A stretch of DNA of 64,000 nucleotides from Immersiella caudata (taxonomy: Eukaryota; Ascomycota; Sordariomycetes; Sordariales; Lasiosphaeriaceae). The notes under the pieces are model-generated. The model was not told the origin of the DNA. It made no database searches and saw only the letters and a program-made list of their open reading frames with translations. Of this stretch, positions 10,230-20,925 are shown one piece after another. The stretch covers positions 3,224,001 through 3,288,000 of the forward strand of contig JAULSU010000007.1 in NCBI GenBank assembly GCA_030512335.1, read 5' to 3'. The position numbers and the translations under genes are program-made. How positions within the stretch are numbered: position 1 is the first letter of the stretch; every line of letters starts with the position of its first letter.

Positions 10230-10913
10230 ATGTCATCGGAGCGCACCCCAGCTGAAATCCTCTTCGACGAGGTCAGCACCGCCTACGAAGAGGCCTTTGC
10301 GGACTGCCAGCCCATCTACCCCGCCATCCAATGGGTTCTATCCGAGCTAGAATCCGCCAGTATCAAGCCGGCCAAAACCGTTGACATCGGCTGCGGCACC
10401 GGCCGTCCCATCTGCAGCTCACTCGCCGAAGCCGGGCATGACGTCCTAGGCACCGACCTCTCAGGGGCCATGATCGAAGAAGCGCGAAAGCGTGTCCCTC
10501 TACCCAACGCGACCTTTCAGAAGATCGACACACGCGACTTCGACCCACCCTCCGACTCGTTCGACGTCGTGACGTTGACTTTCAGCATCATCGCCGGCGT
10601 CACGCAGGATGATATTCGCCAGACTATTGCCAAGTTGTATCGCATCCTCAAGTCGGGCGGCTTGCTTGTATTTTCGACGGTGCCTGTGGAAGGAAACAAT
10701 GTGGATATTGTGTGGATGGGACGGCCGGTGACGGTGTCAGGTCTTAGTCCGACGGAAAATCTGGAGGAGCTCAAGAAGGTCGGGTTTGAAATTGTCAAGT
10801 CGGAGGAGACCGTGTACAAGCCGGCCAAGGCGTCTAGTATTGGGCTGTGCAAGGAGGAGGAGGTGTGGGAGGAGCCTCATCTTTGGGTGTATGCGAAGAA
10901 GCCGCTGGCTTGA
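10230..10913 (+). CDS. Class I SAM-dependent methyltransferase
   Basis: This is a single-exon gene of 227 residues. I chose the ATG at 10230 (CACCATG context) over an in-frame upstream start because the methyltransferase fold begins soon after it. Motif I is VDIGCGTGRP (residues 51-60), motif II ends in the acidic LGTD of VLGTDLSGAMIEEARKR, and DSFDVVTLTFS forms the motif IV strand. These define a Rossmann-type methyltransferase of the ubiE/type-11 class. The substrate is unknown; the lack of a signal or membrane segment suggests a soluble cytosolic enzyme acting on a small molecule or protein. It ends tail-to-tail with the deacetylase gene about 220 bp downstream. Confidence 0.9.
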   Translation: MSSERTPAEILFDEVSTAYEEAFADCQPIYPAIQWVLSELESASIKPAKTVDIGCGTGRPICSSLAEAGHDVLGTDLSGAMIEEARKRVPLPNATFQKIDTRDFDPPSDSFDVVTLTFSIIAGVTQDDIRQTIAKLYRILKSGGLLVFSTVPVEGNNVDIVWMGRPVTVSGLSPTENLEELKKVGFEIVKSEETVYKPAKASSIGLCKEEEVWEEPHLWVYAKKPLA

Positions 10914-11136
10914 TCTGGTCTACGAGGTGTTTGGGGATGAATCCTAGATAAGCAGTTTGATGTGACAATGAAACCCATTACGGAGTTCGACCAAAATACA
11001 GAGTCGTATTTTCAACAGCACCTGATGAATATGCACCATTCTCCCCCTTATGTACACTATATACAAGGCAGCCAGTCCACCAGACCGTGTCAATACACTG
11101 CAGGCATAACACGATTCCGGGAAGCCTCACCGCCGA

Positions 11137-11967
11137 TCAGCAGTTATACGGCCCCGTCTTCTTCGTCCAGTTACCCGGCTTATACATCCCCTCGGGCGTA
11201 TCACCAAGGCACTCAGCTACACCCTGTCAGCACAACATCCTAAACTTTTACCCCACACCGAAGCAGCACTTACCAACAGTAACCAACTTCAAATTATTCG
11301 TCTTGGCCCAGTTAATCAACCACGGCGTCAACGTATTCACCGTCCCCGCATACGTCTCGTGCATCAACGGGATATGTCCATTCCCGCTCGTGCCCGCCCG
11401 CTGGAACACCTGCTGACTCTGCTGCGGGCTCTGGTTGTTCCAATCGCCCGAATCCACATCATTCGTAATCACCTTGTAGTTAAGCTCCTTCAAGACGGGC
11501 AGAACCTGCCCGCTGGTCTCCAGGTACGGGGGACGCATGTACGCGGGCTTGATGCCGATCATGTTGACGAGGGCGTCCTCGACGCGGGTCATTTCCGTGC
11601 GGACGTTGGCGGCCGACATGGAACCCATGTGGCCGTGGGTCCACGAGTGGGAGGCGACTTGGTGGCCGGATTTGAAGGCCTTTTCGACGGCGGATTGCTG
11701 GCGGTAGATACAACCGTAGAGGGTGCCGGTCCAGAAGAAGGTGCCCTTGGCGCCGGCCTTGTCGAGGATGTCGACGAGGGTCGAGGTGTAGGTGTACGGC
11801 CCGTCGTCGTAGGCGAGGGCGAGCATGCCGGGCGCGGTGCAGCGCGTGATGACGATGCCGGGGTTGGGAGCGCGGCGCATGATTTCGATGGGGTTGGGGG
11901 CGGGGAGGGCCGAGGACCCCGCGATGAGGAGGGTCAAGCCCGCGGCGAGGGTGGTGGTGGTGAGCAT
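11137..11967 (-). CDS. Secreted polysaccharide (chitin) deacetylase, CE4 family
   Basis: Two exons (11967-11274 and 11216-11137) give 257 residues across a 57-nt intron (donor GTAAGT, acceptor GTAG). Without splicing the frame would end in an unlikely CCFGVG tail; splicing yields VTVAECLGDTPEGMYKPGNW, the usual CE4 ending. Residues 1-20 form a signal peptide. The NodB motifs are all present: AYDDGP (D54/D55), SHSWTH (H107 and H111, zinc ligands), RPPY (145-148), DSGDW (173-177, catalytic helper) and LMHET (H203). It should remove N-acetyl groups from chitin or chitin oligomers in the cell wall or medium. There is no carbohydrate-binding module or GPI tail. A TATA box lies about 120 bp upstream. 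Confidence 0.94.
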
Positions 11968-12649
11968 TGTTGCTGTTGTCGTCGTCGACGCCGTGGACGG
12001 TGGTGAGATTATCCAAGGATCACTGAAAGGTAGACAAAAAGGTGAGGGACGTGCCGAGGATGGCTAATAAGGGGTTGCCAGGAATACTCTTATAGAGTCC
12101 CAGGCTAAGCTCCGACCTGTGCGCCCATCGCGTCCATCCGGCCGGAATAAAAATTGGAGACGAGAAAAAGATTGGTTACCCACGCCTGACCCCATGTTGA
12201 CGGGAAGTGGGAGAGATTCGTCGGCGCTGGAGTGTTGGGTCGCGGACAAAGGGAGGCCGTGATAGGCGCTGTCCCTATGCGGCGTCAGTCCATATGGGGG
12301 GTCAATCTGGGTTCGCGGTGCCAAGATGGCAACATGGGGAAAGTTGGAGCTCCGGATGTTGAGGGGTAATAGGGCATAAACAAGACGAGCGGTACACGGC
12401 AAGCGCTCCGTGGGAAATTTAGATTGCATACCCGGGTCGACGCCATTTTAACCGGCTTGGTTCTGGGGAAGCTTTAGCTGTTGCATACCAAGAAAATGCA
12501 TGTCCGCGAACACATAGAGACCAATGGGAGGGATCTGTATCCGACGAGTGTTGCACTGACAACAAACGGGCACGCATGGATCACTTGCTAGCCATGAAAT
12601 GCAAAATCATATTCCAAAAAGCTTCTTTTGGTCAAGTGCTGGGCACAGG
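11968..12649. other. Upstream region of the deacetylase gene
   Basis: These 682 bp lie between the deacetylase start and the 3' end of the decayed gene, both on the minus strand. Apart from the TATA box listed separately, I see nothing recognisable. Confidence 0.5.
12089..12094 (-). promoter_or_regulatory. TATA box of the deacetylase gene
   Basis: Read on the minus strand the sequence is CTCTATAAGAG, with TATAAG about 122 bp upstream of the deacetylase ATG. The spacing fits a fungal TATA element with a short leader. Confidence 0.5.
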
Positions 12650-15628
12650 TCATGCATCATCGCCGACTCTCAGCCTGACGTGGGAGCCACTGTCTTGGTG
12701 AGGTTCGAGATGCGTCTTCACAACATCAACGATGGTCTGCACGATCTGCTGCTCCCTTGCCGTTCGATCGGCTTCCTTCAAGTCATCGGCCAGAAGCTTG
12801 GGTATCATGCCCAGACTACCGGGCTTGCCAAAGCCTTCAGCAGTAGCTCGCGTCTCCAGCTCCGGCCCGAATGTCTCGACCATGGCCTTCAACAGCGTGA
12901 TAGACTCGTCATAGAGCTGGAAGTAGTTGAGGGTGAGAATGCCCTTAACCTGCGAAGTCACCGTGTCGTCTAGCAGCTTCAGCATCTCGACAGGTCACAG
13001 CTGCCAGAGTGTTGCCTTTCGTCGCAGCTCCTTTTCTCTCACCACCCACCTTCTCTGCAACGTACTTGACGAGGTCGGTCGAGGCGGCAGCCGCACCGGA
13101 CACCCCACTAGAGTCATCCTCATCCGTTGCGATCAATCCAGAGGTGAGCTGCCGACTGTTTGCCATCTCACAGGCATCCTATCTCATCCGCAAGCGATAC
13201 TTGGTTATCTCGATGTATTCCATGAAGTTGTCGTCGTTGTCGATGGCATATCTCTTGAATAGGCTCTGACGGATGTCAATGACGTGGTTGAAAGTCAGGC
13301 GGCCGGACAAACGCTCAGGTGTTGTGGTTAGGAGCTGGAAATTGCTCGAGGTTTGGCTGAAATAGGCGCGGATCACTTGCTGGAAGTCCTTGAGGACCAT
13401 CTGTGCGCTCTCCCCCATCAAGCCAAGGCCAAAGATGCTGTCTAGTCGGTGGGTATCCTGGTATTGGCGCATCGTCTCCCAATCTGAGACGCCAGAATCC
13501 GCTGCCGCGGCTGCTTGGTACAAATATGCGGCGGCGGCGACCTCTGGAGTGAGCATGGTGAACAGATGGCCCATTTGGCTTTCCGCGAGTTTGGCTCGGA
13601 AATCCAATAATCCGGCCCACACCGGTTCGTTCTGGAGGATATCGAACGGTATTGGTTCCTCGTCGATTCCAACACTCCGGAATTTTTCCCTCTGGTTTTC
13701 CAGCGTGAAGTCCTCCAGCATCAAGTACGTGACCTCATCGGGGCGCGCAGCCCACGAGCGCTTCAGACTGTGGGCATTGAACATTTTGCCAGCATTTTGC
13801 GAGTCGAGCGTTTCTCGGAGCTTGGTGGCAGTGGCCTGCATCTGCTCGAAGGAGTGGATCGCTTCCTTCTCCATGATGTTTGCGAATGTCGACCCACAGA
13901 TGAAGAGAAAAGATGGCAGGGGATCTGTAAGTGCGCGTCTCCAGCAGCCGCTGGGTATCCAGAAACAGCTCGGGCTCGGCAGGGAGAACAGGCGGCGCCA
14001 CGCCACCCTTGTTTCGGGCTTTGTAGTCGCCCATTGCGAAGAACAACTGCGTCGTGACTCCTCAAAGTCATGCCACGAATGCATGTCGTTGGTGCCGTAG
14101 ACGATTGGGTCCCGCTTGGAAGGCGGGATATGCGGTACCTTTCCCGGCGGAATTCCCTTGAGCATCCAGTTGATGGTGGCCCAAGAGCCAAACGCAAGCC
14201 AGTCGGCTTCGTCTCTCCAGATGCGCTCGTCGGATTCCTGTTTGGAGAGGCCGTCGTAGGAGTCGTAGTCGATGTGTTCGAGCCCAAAGTCGAAGAAGAG
14301 GGTGCTCAGTATGAAGTCATAGTCGGCCATTCCTCGTTGTGCGCGCGGGAGCTGCTGGATGAGGTCGATCTCCAGCGCATGGAAGAGCTCAAAGGCGGCA
14401 TTGTTGACGACGGACAGCGTGTAGAGAGATACTGACCAGTCATACCAGTAGTCGCACCATATCTCCATATATATATATATATATATATATGACGTAATTC
14501 CGGATGGTGTTGAAGTCCACAAAGTAGCAGTACAGCATCATGTAGTAGTCGAGTTCGCCGTCCGAGTCGTAGCTATCCACGGCGGACATGCTGAAGTCAA
14601 CGCGATCAATCCACGAGCCGTCGTCCGCAGCCTTTTCCGCAGCCCGTGCAGCCTGGTTTTCGCTCTTCTTGGCTTTGTGCGGTTTTCTTTGCTCCCTTCC
14701 TCTTTCCGCCTTTGCTGTCGGCGGCCGTTGCTACGTTTGGATGCGCTCTCACGCTCCTCGGCAGATGCGCTGGCGTCGTCGCCGTCAGCAGCGTCGGGAC
14801 CCGTCTGGACTTCAAGGAACGCAAACATGTTGCTGAGATCGAACACGTCGATTCGGGGGTTCTGTCCTTGGGCCTTCTTGGGTTCTCGATTGGGCGCTCT
14901 CGCGACCAAACCCTCCAGCTTCGCCAGAACTCGCCCGAGGACGCCAATGATGTGGGCGTGGTTCGCATTTCTCTGTTTGACCTTGTCATCGTCCGAATCT
15001 TTCGTGCGCTACTAAAGAACTTGAAGCTCTTCTTTCACAGGCCGACAACGTCGCGCAGGATATGGAGAGCTGCATCGGGAATCTCGTCGGGGGTTGCGTT
15101 GTCGGCAACGCGCCGGGCCAGGACCTCGAGCTGTGACCAATGGACCGACTTTCCTTCACTGGGATCGAGGGTGACTGTACGGGTTTCGCTTTGGCTTTCT
15201 TCCGTCGTTGTGACTGCGGCTGCCGTGTGTCCTCGCCGGGAGTTGTGGGCTGCTGACTGGATTTCTCCGGCCCTAGTTTTGCTGCCGTTTTCTTCAACTA
15301 GCTCGTAAATTGCGCCTGGCCGAGCTTGCAGCGGCGTCAGGTGCCAGTGCCTTGCGTGGGGGCTCCTCGTGAATCCATGATTGTCCCTGGAGAGACATTG
15401 AGCAAAACGACAATGCAGAGAACCAGCGCGCGATACCTTCAAAGTTTGCCCTTGATCCCACACCGCCACCGTCCTGTCTGCGCTGGCCCCTGAAGACGCG
15501 CTAAAGAAAAGCGTTGTGGGGTTGCGGTCAGCCAACAGTTGCGCCACGCCTGACCGCCACAGCGACATAACTGCGAGGGCCAACCCCGCTGTCTGGCGGA
15601 TAATGACACGGGAAGATTGGTTCCCCAA
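12650..15628 (-). pseudogene. Decayed DUF6604-like gene
   Basis: Pieces of one long protein lie in order on the minus strand but in changing frames. In order they are: WSQLEVLARRVADNATPDEI (15.1 kb); an in-frame TGA at 15035-15037 followed by KKSFKFF; a frame change near 15000 into NHAHIIGVLGRVLAKLEG and FDLSNMFAFLEV; another near 14665-14690 into DGSWIDRVDFSM; an (AT)12 run at 14467-14490 that puts DFNTIRNYV out of frame with EIWCDYWYD; frame changes near 14048 and 13877 bracketing LFFAMGDYKARNKGG; an in-frame TAG at 13179-13181; and one more frame change near 12990. The gene ends naturally at 12650. The fragments resemble the fungal DUF6604 family as I remember it. No splice signals explain the shifts. 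The N-terminal boundary is uncertain. Assembly indels are the main alternative to decay. Confidence 0.8.
14467..14490. repeat. (AT)12 microsatellite
   Basis: Twelve perfect AT units lie inside the former coding sequence of the DUF6604-like gene. Reading in from DFNTIRNYV and out to EIWCDYWYD, the frame is restored only when the unit number is 1, 4, 7, 10 or 13; twelve breaks it. Confidence 0.97.
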
Positions 15629-18600
15629 GCCAAATGCTTCAGGGGCGAAGTAAACAAATTACACAGTAATAACCATCTTTGTGTGAGCTCGTGGCCCAGG
15701 TGTAGGCCAGCTTTGCTGAGAGGTGCATCTGGGGGGGCCCAGACTCGTCGACCGCCATGTTCCGGCACATCCCTCATATCCGCCAGGTAGGCCACTTCGC
15801 ACTGCTTGCACCAGAAGATGGAAGTCAATCGTTTCATCACCTGAAGCCCGTCTTTTCGAGGACGCAAAAGAGTTAGAGAGAATTCAGTTGCTGACACCCG
15901 TTGCGCTAGGTGCTATGTCCGAGACGTTAAGTCCGAGGCCAAAATCTCACCACTTCGTCATATTCAACGTCGAGCGTCTCCCCGATCCACCTGCCTCCAA
16001 GTCGACCTCTTAATTTTTGCAGCTACTGGGTACCTCTGCGCAGCTTTTGACGTCCATGTCGCTCCAGCTAGCAAGAAAACTCTCATACCCTACATCGTTT
16101 TACACGCCGGCCCCAACAGTTCGACTGGCAGCCACCGATGCGTCAGCCCCCACAGCTTCAAAGCTGCGGCAACCATACCACGACGCCATCCGGACCCCCA
16201 GACACCACAGGAACAGCCGTCTCTGAAGGCCCTCCGCGTTCGCATATCATTTCGCTTGTTGGATAGCTCGACGTCATCTGTACCTCGGATACATGATCCG
16301 GGAACCTTCCCATCCTCGCCAGCCACGAAATATTGAAGTGTTGGACGGACCGCAGCTTTCGCCGACCAGCCAAAATATCCGAAGGGCTGTGCCTGCGAGC
16401 TGCTCGGACCAACCGCAGGATATCGCACGATGTCATCACATTTGGTCATATCCGATGGCTCACATATCTGAGAAGTGACAGGAGGAAACCGCAAAGCTTG
16501 CCTTACAGGTATCTTCAGTGACATTCCCTTGGCGACTGAACGGTCTTCCAGTCGGGGAATTGGACGGGTACACCGACTACCCATGCGTTTCCCCGAATGG
16601 CCGGGCGTCGGCGACCGCCGTGACGACTTCAGGCGTCGGGAATTCCGCCGACCAACGAGACAGTCTGATCGAGATGTCGGTTCGTTCCGTCCCGGGCGCC
16701 TTGGGCGACACTCTGGCACGTGGTGGCACGGAGGCCCGAGGGCAAACAGCGTGGCCAGGAATCGTTATCAGGACGTCAACAACGTCTGGGGTGACGGGCA
16801 TGGGGGGATGCAGGTGCATGCATATGCCACCAGGTCATGTGCTCAGCAGACTCCCACGCCTTGGGTACAGTGCGCAACGAGGTCAAGCACGGGGCAAAGA
16901 CAGCAGCATCCCGAGTACCTGGGATCGTTTTCGCACACGGATGGGCTTGCCCACCTGCCCGCTCTCATCGCTACCTTCCTGGGCTGCTTTGAGCGGCTGA
17001 TTCGACAGCAGTGTTTGCTACGTTCGCCCCGTCATGCAGGCTTAGCCCAACTCTCACGCCTCGTGTTTTCCCATGAGACGGCAAACTGGTCGGTTTTCCA
17101 GCTTGAACCACCGACGGTTGAGGTTTGGTCCTGACTTGGATTTCTGAAGGGCGAGGCGAGGCAAACACGATGGCAACTAACACACAAAAGCGGATGGGGA
17201 AATGACGGTCTAACTCTCCAGACAAACCCTCGCAACGAAACGGTGCGGTCAACCCCACGGGTTCGTCTCCTCTGGAGCGCCTGCTGGCTGGCACGGCCCA
17301 AGCAGTCGTCCAGCCCAATCCCACCGCCCACATCGGTTTGTGGGCGGCGCAATGGCACAACAGCCTGCTGTTTCCGACGCAGCACAAACGTGATCGCCGG
17401 GAGCAGGCCCTGATAGGGAGAGACGAACGCCCTACGGAGTCAACGGTGGGATACAAGCACTCTGGTCACATAACGGTCGAATGGCTGTGGCCCGGAAGCG
17501 CCAGCCCGAAGCGCGGTTCCAGACTGTCGGGTCCGCCAACTTCCACTTTCGTCCCCATGCATCGAGGAAGCGAATGAGGCGCCACCAGTCCAATCCAGGC
17601 CGCAGCGGTGGCTAGCTGTGTTGCTTGACAGAGACGGACATCCCCGCAGAAGTCTCGAGTACTTCCACGGTCAAACGCCATCACGACGGGGCCTGTGGGT
17701 TGCGTACCCGAAACGGTGTGTTTGCCAGGCCTCTCGAACCCACCTCAGGAACGGTCGTTAGACATCAGTATTTCCTCAGCGAGAGCTCGAAACTTCGCTA
17801 GTGCAGCCCCTTTCATCTCCTCATAGATGCTAGGTAACTGCTGACGTTGAGGTCATCGCTCATTCGCAAGGTCTCCCGTCCGCTGATCGTTGGCTGCGCG
17901 GACGAAAGCTGAGCCTTCGGGACGCCCACGACCTTCCGCACCAGCAGAGCTCAATCGCTCGATTCCGCCCTCTATCACACCAACCGTTCGGCCCAGGACG
18001 AAACCCCCGATTGCATATGCAATCTGTCAAGGGGCGTGCACGCCCGGAGATTGCCCGATCGGTCGGCCACGAACGAACAGCGCCGCACAGTTGCATTTGG
18101 ACGCATGGAACTTTGTGCGTTGAACTTCGTAGAGGTCGCGACTTGCAAATGGCACATTACCACCGCCGATCAAGGCATCGGACACAACGCTGAAGTTCCA
18201 AACTTTGACACTGAGGCCCAGAATTGTCGGTTCCCTTCCGGATTCTTCTTTTTCGAGCCTTCAGCTGCGCAGATAACGGCAAAAGACGCTTCGGCAAGTG
18301 CTCAGGTTTCGAGTACGATTCGGGGGCAGAAGCGTCTGCCGCGTCGGTCACATGAGGAATGCGTCATGCGGCCGAAGAGGCTGGTGTCGATGATCTTCAG
18401 GGCCCATTCTGCGCAAGGAGCGGAGGTTGGGGTAAACAGGGGCTTGGCCAGAGGCTGCTACTGCAGAAAACGGTCACAGAGACTTCGGCCCCCAACCTCG
18501 TGACGGAGCTCCAAGAAACGCCTAGACGGCTCACCAACCGCGGTGTATGCTGCGTTGCCAACTCTGTGATACGAACTTCCAAGTTCATCCAAGCGGAAAG

Positions 18601-19899
18601 GGGGCTCACGTCGTGCAGATTACACATCATCTTGTTGCGATAGGATTCAGCATCGAATGCGGGATCAAGAGGTGTCCGATTGTTCTGATCCTCCCTACGA
18701 GCGCTACCCCGGCTCATTCTGCTGCAGGTATTTGCCCTATTTGACTTCCGTGCCACTGAGCAAATGGAAACTCACATCGGACACGATGGGTTTCCAAGAC
18801 ACTGTCGGAAGGTCTGCCGGTCCGACTTCTCCGAAATCCGGGCCCGGGCCGGACATGCAACGGAAGTATCAAGGCCGTGGCGTTAGCGGATCGGGAGGCA
18901 ACCCGGGAGGATCGGCCCACCGCGATCGCGTCTTGGCCACAGACGCCCCGGCATAGGCAACCCTTCCGTTCCAGTCCTACTGAGGTATAATTGCTCCGGA
19001 GCCTGATACATCTTCCTATAATGCTCCCCCGAATGCGTATTGCTACATCCAACGCATTAACGACGCCCCAGGGCAGCATGGTTACATGGCCACGCGCCTT
19101 GCATGTTGGGACCTTGTGTCTTCCACATCTTGACCGCCCACCTCTAGGATGGATCACGCTGACCCTCAATGCCAGTGCTATGCCGGCCAGGGTTCGAGGA
19201 GCAGCGTCTCCGCGGCTTCGCAAACGTGTCAAGAAGCATCCCCCCCGAAAATCTTGCCAGTTTTCGGTCGCAGATAGCGCCACAATCCCTCTGTTGGTTG
19301 GGGTCCTTGCTAAAAACCCCCCCACGCCTGTGGCCCCCCGCTCTCTGCATTCGAGGTGTAATGCATATGGCACGCCGGCGCGTGCAGACAACAGCGGCGA
19401 CGATTGGGATGTCACTCATCCACCTCGCTCTCACCGCCTAAATTGCTGCGGGATGAGATGCTTGATGCCCCCAAGCCGTCGACGATAGATGGGTGGGGGG
19501 TTGGATTGATACTGGTGTCTCAGGGTGTATCGGATAAGATAAGGTAAAAAAGCAAATGTGAGTCTTTGATTGCGTCAACACCCCACCGCCCGCCGGCCAG
19601 CAGAGGGTATCCCCGGAGAACGACAACATCTGTCAGCAAGCACATTTCAGCCACTATACCTCTGAAAGATTTGGTAATGTCTGAGGTGAGACGTGATGTC
19701 GTACAGGAGCTGCTGACAGTGCCGACTCCCTCCCTGTACATGCAATATTTATGGCGGCCATGTCGTGTGTGGCTTGTAATGACAGGTGACGGAGATGGTT
19801 CCGCGTGTTACACCGCAGCACGAAATGAAGACCGGATCAGGCCATGGAAGTGACCTGAACTCGGACGATGTGTTGGAGTGCGAGGTGAAGACGCAATGA
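15629..19899. other. Gene-poor region, first part
   Basis: No recognisable gene lies in this 4.3 kb. Open frames of up to about 230 codons exist on both strands (for example 16475-17134 + and 18714-19415 -), but they overlap one another and have erratic composition rich in Arg, Ser and Pro. They show no domain, signal peptide or plausible exon joining. Base composition is about the same as in the genic parts, not AT-rich. I see no transposase, reverse transcriptase or long terminal repeat. Confidence 0.5.
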
Positions 19900-20925
19900 A
19901 TGCACTGCGCCGCGCCGCTTTATTTCGTGGCGTATCCAGTCTCTTGTGATGTTGGCGACGAAGACAGCTCAGGTATTGCTACCTGGCAGCTTGGACCCAA
20001 AGCTCGCATCCCGGGTCCCGGAGTCAGACGAGCGGGCAGCAGGAGAGTGGCGACCAACCCCAACTGGTCAGATGAAACCATAATGATTGGTGATGTCTTT
20101 CGGCGGCTCGGCGATGAGAGAAATGATGACCAGCTTCTCCAGGCCCGCAATGTCAGCATCAATTTGCGGCTCGTCCAGTCTCCATCCAACGCTCGTATTT
20201 TGAAAATCGCAATGGTTCTGCGGCACACGGGCACAGGCACGGGCTTGGGCTCGGGTTCGGACAAGTTTGAGGGCGTTTGGGGCCGCGGGGCCGGTGGGCG
20301 GACCACCCCGCACATGCCCCTCTTTCCCCACAGCGACATCTCCAAAACAGTGGGGTCCGGGGACTGTGGGGTGGGACGCTCACTCGCGCCACCGACGGGC
20401 CTCAATTCCACCCGATCACAGTCGAGACCTCAGGGACGCCAGGAAGCAGGACAAGAGCAACGAAAAGCGAATACGCAAGCCACCACGGCGTACCCGACGT
20501 CGGCGGACAGCGCTGAGTATGAACAAGAGCAGACGATGGACGACCAGACAGCTCTAAGAGACGCCAAACCCCCCGACCTCGACGTCTGGATAGGATTCAC
20601 AAGTGCGAGCGGTGCGGCGCCATCCGCGTGCCTGTCAACAAAGTACAGGATACACATGCTCAACTGCACTAGAGACACTTGGGTCGCCGTTTTCCGGAGC
20701 GGCAGCACCGTTATCTTGTTTCAACGTCCAAATAGAAGGTCCGAAACAAGATCACAAGCGAAACCAATCCTCCACCATTTCCTAGGTTCGCAATCTAAGG
20801 TAATCACCAGTGCCGTGACCACGAGCAGGAGAGCAAATACCGTAGCACGCAGCGACGCGGCACAGGTTTGGTCCAGGCCCAACTGGGGATGGCAGGCGAG
20901 CCGCAAAGCCCTAAAGTGGACTTAA
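19900..20925 (+). CDS. Orphan open reading frame of 341 codons, doubtful
   Basis: An ATG-started frame runs 341 codons with no stop, the longest in the gene-poor stretch. I recognise no domain. The protein begins MHCAAPLYFVAYPVSCDVGD, has a Gly-Thr-Ser-rich stretch near residues 108-125, a polar middle (about 165-215) and a final third mixing Arg, Ser and hydrophobics. No obvious intron or TATA element accompanies it. The region is GC-rich, which lengthens chance frames, and overlapping minus-strand frames of up to 163 codons share the site. It may be a chance frame, a lineage-specific gene or a remnant. Codon bias or transcript data would decide. Confidence 0.2.
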   Translation: MHCAAPLYFVAYPVSCDVGDEDSSGIATWQLGPKARIPGPGVRRAGSRRVATNPNWSDETIMIGDVFRRLGDERNDDQLLQARNVSINLRLVQSPSNARILKIAMVLRHTGTGTGLGSGSDKFEGVWGRGAGGRTTPHMPLFPHSDISKTVGSGDCGVGRSLAPPTGLNSTRSQSRPQGRQEAGQEQRKANTQATTAYPTSADSAEYEQEQTMDDQTALRDAKPPDLDVWIGFTSASGAAPSACLSTKYRIHMLNCTRDTWVAVFRSGSTVILFQRPNRRSETRSQAKPILHHFLGSQSKVITSAVTTSRRANTVARSDAAQVWSRPNWGWQASRKALKWT

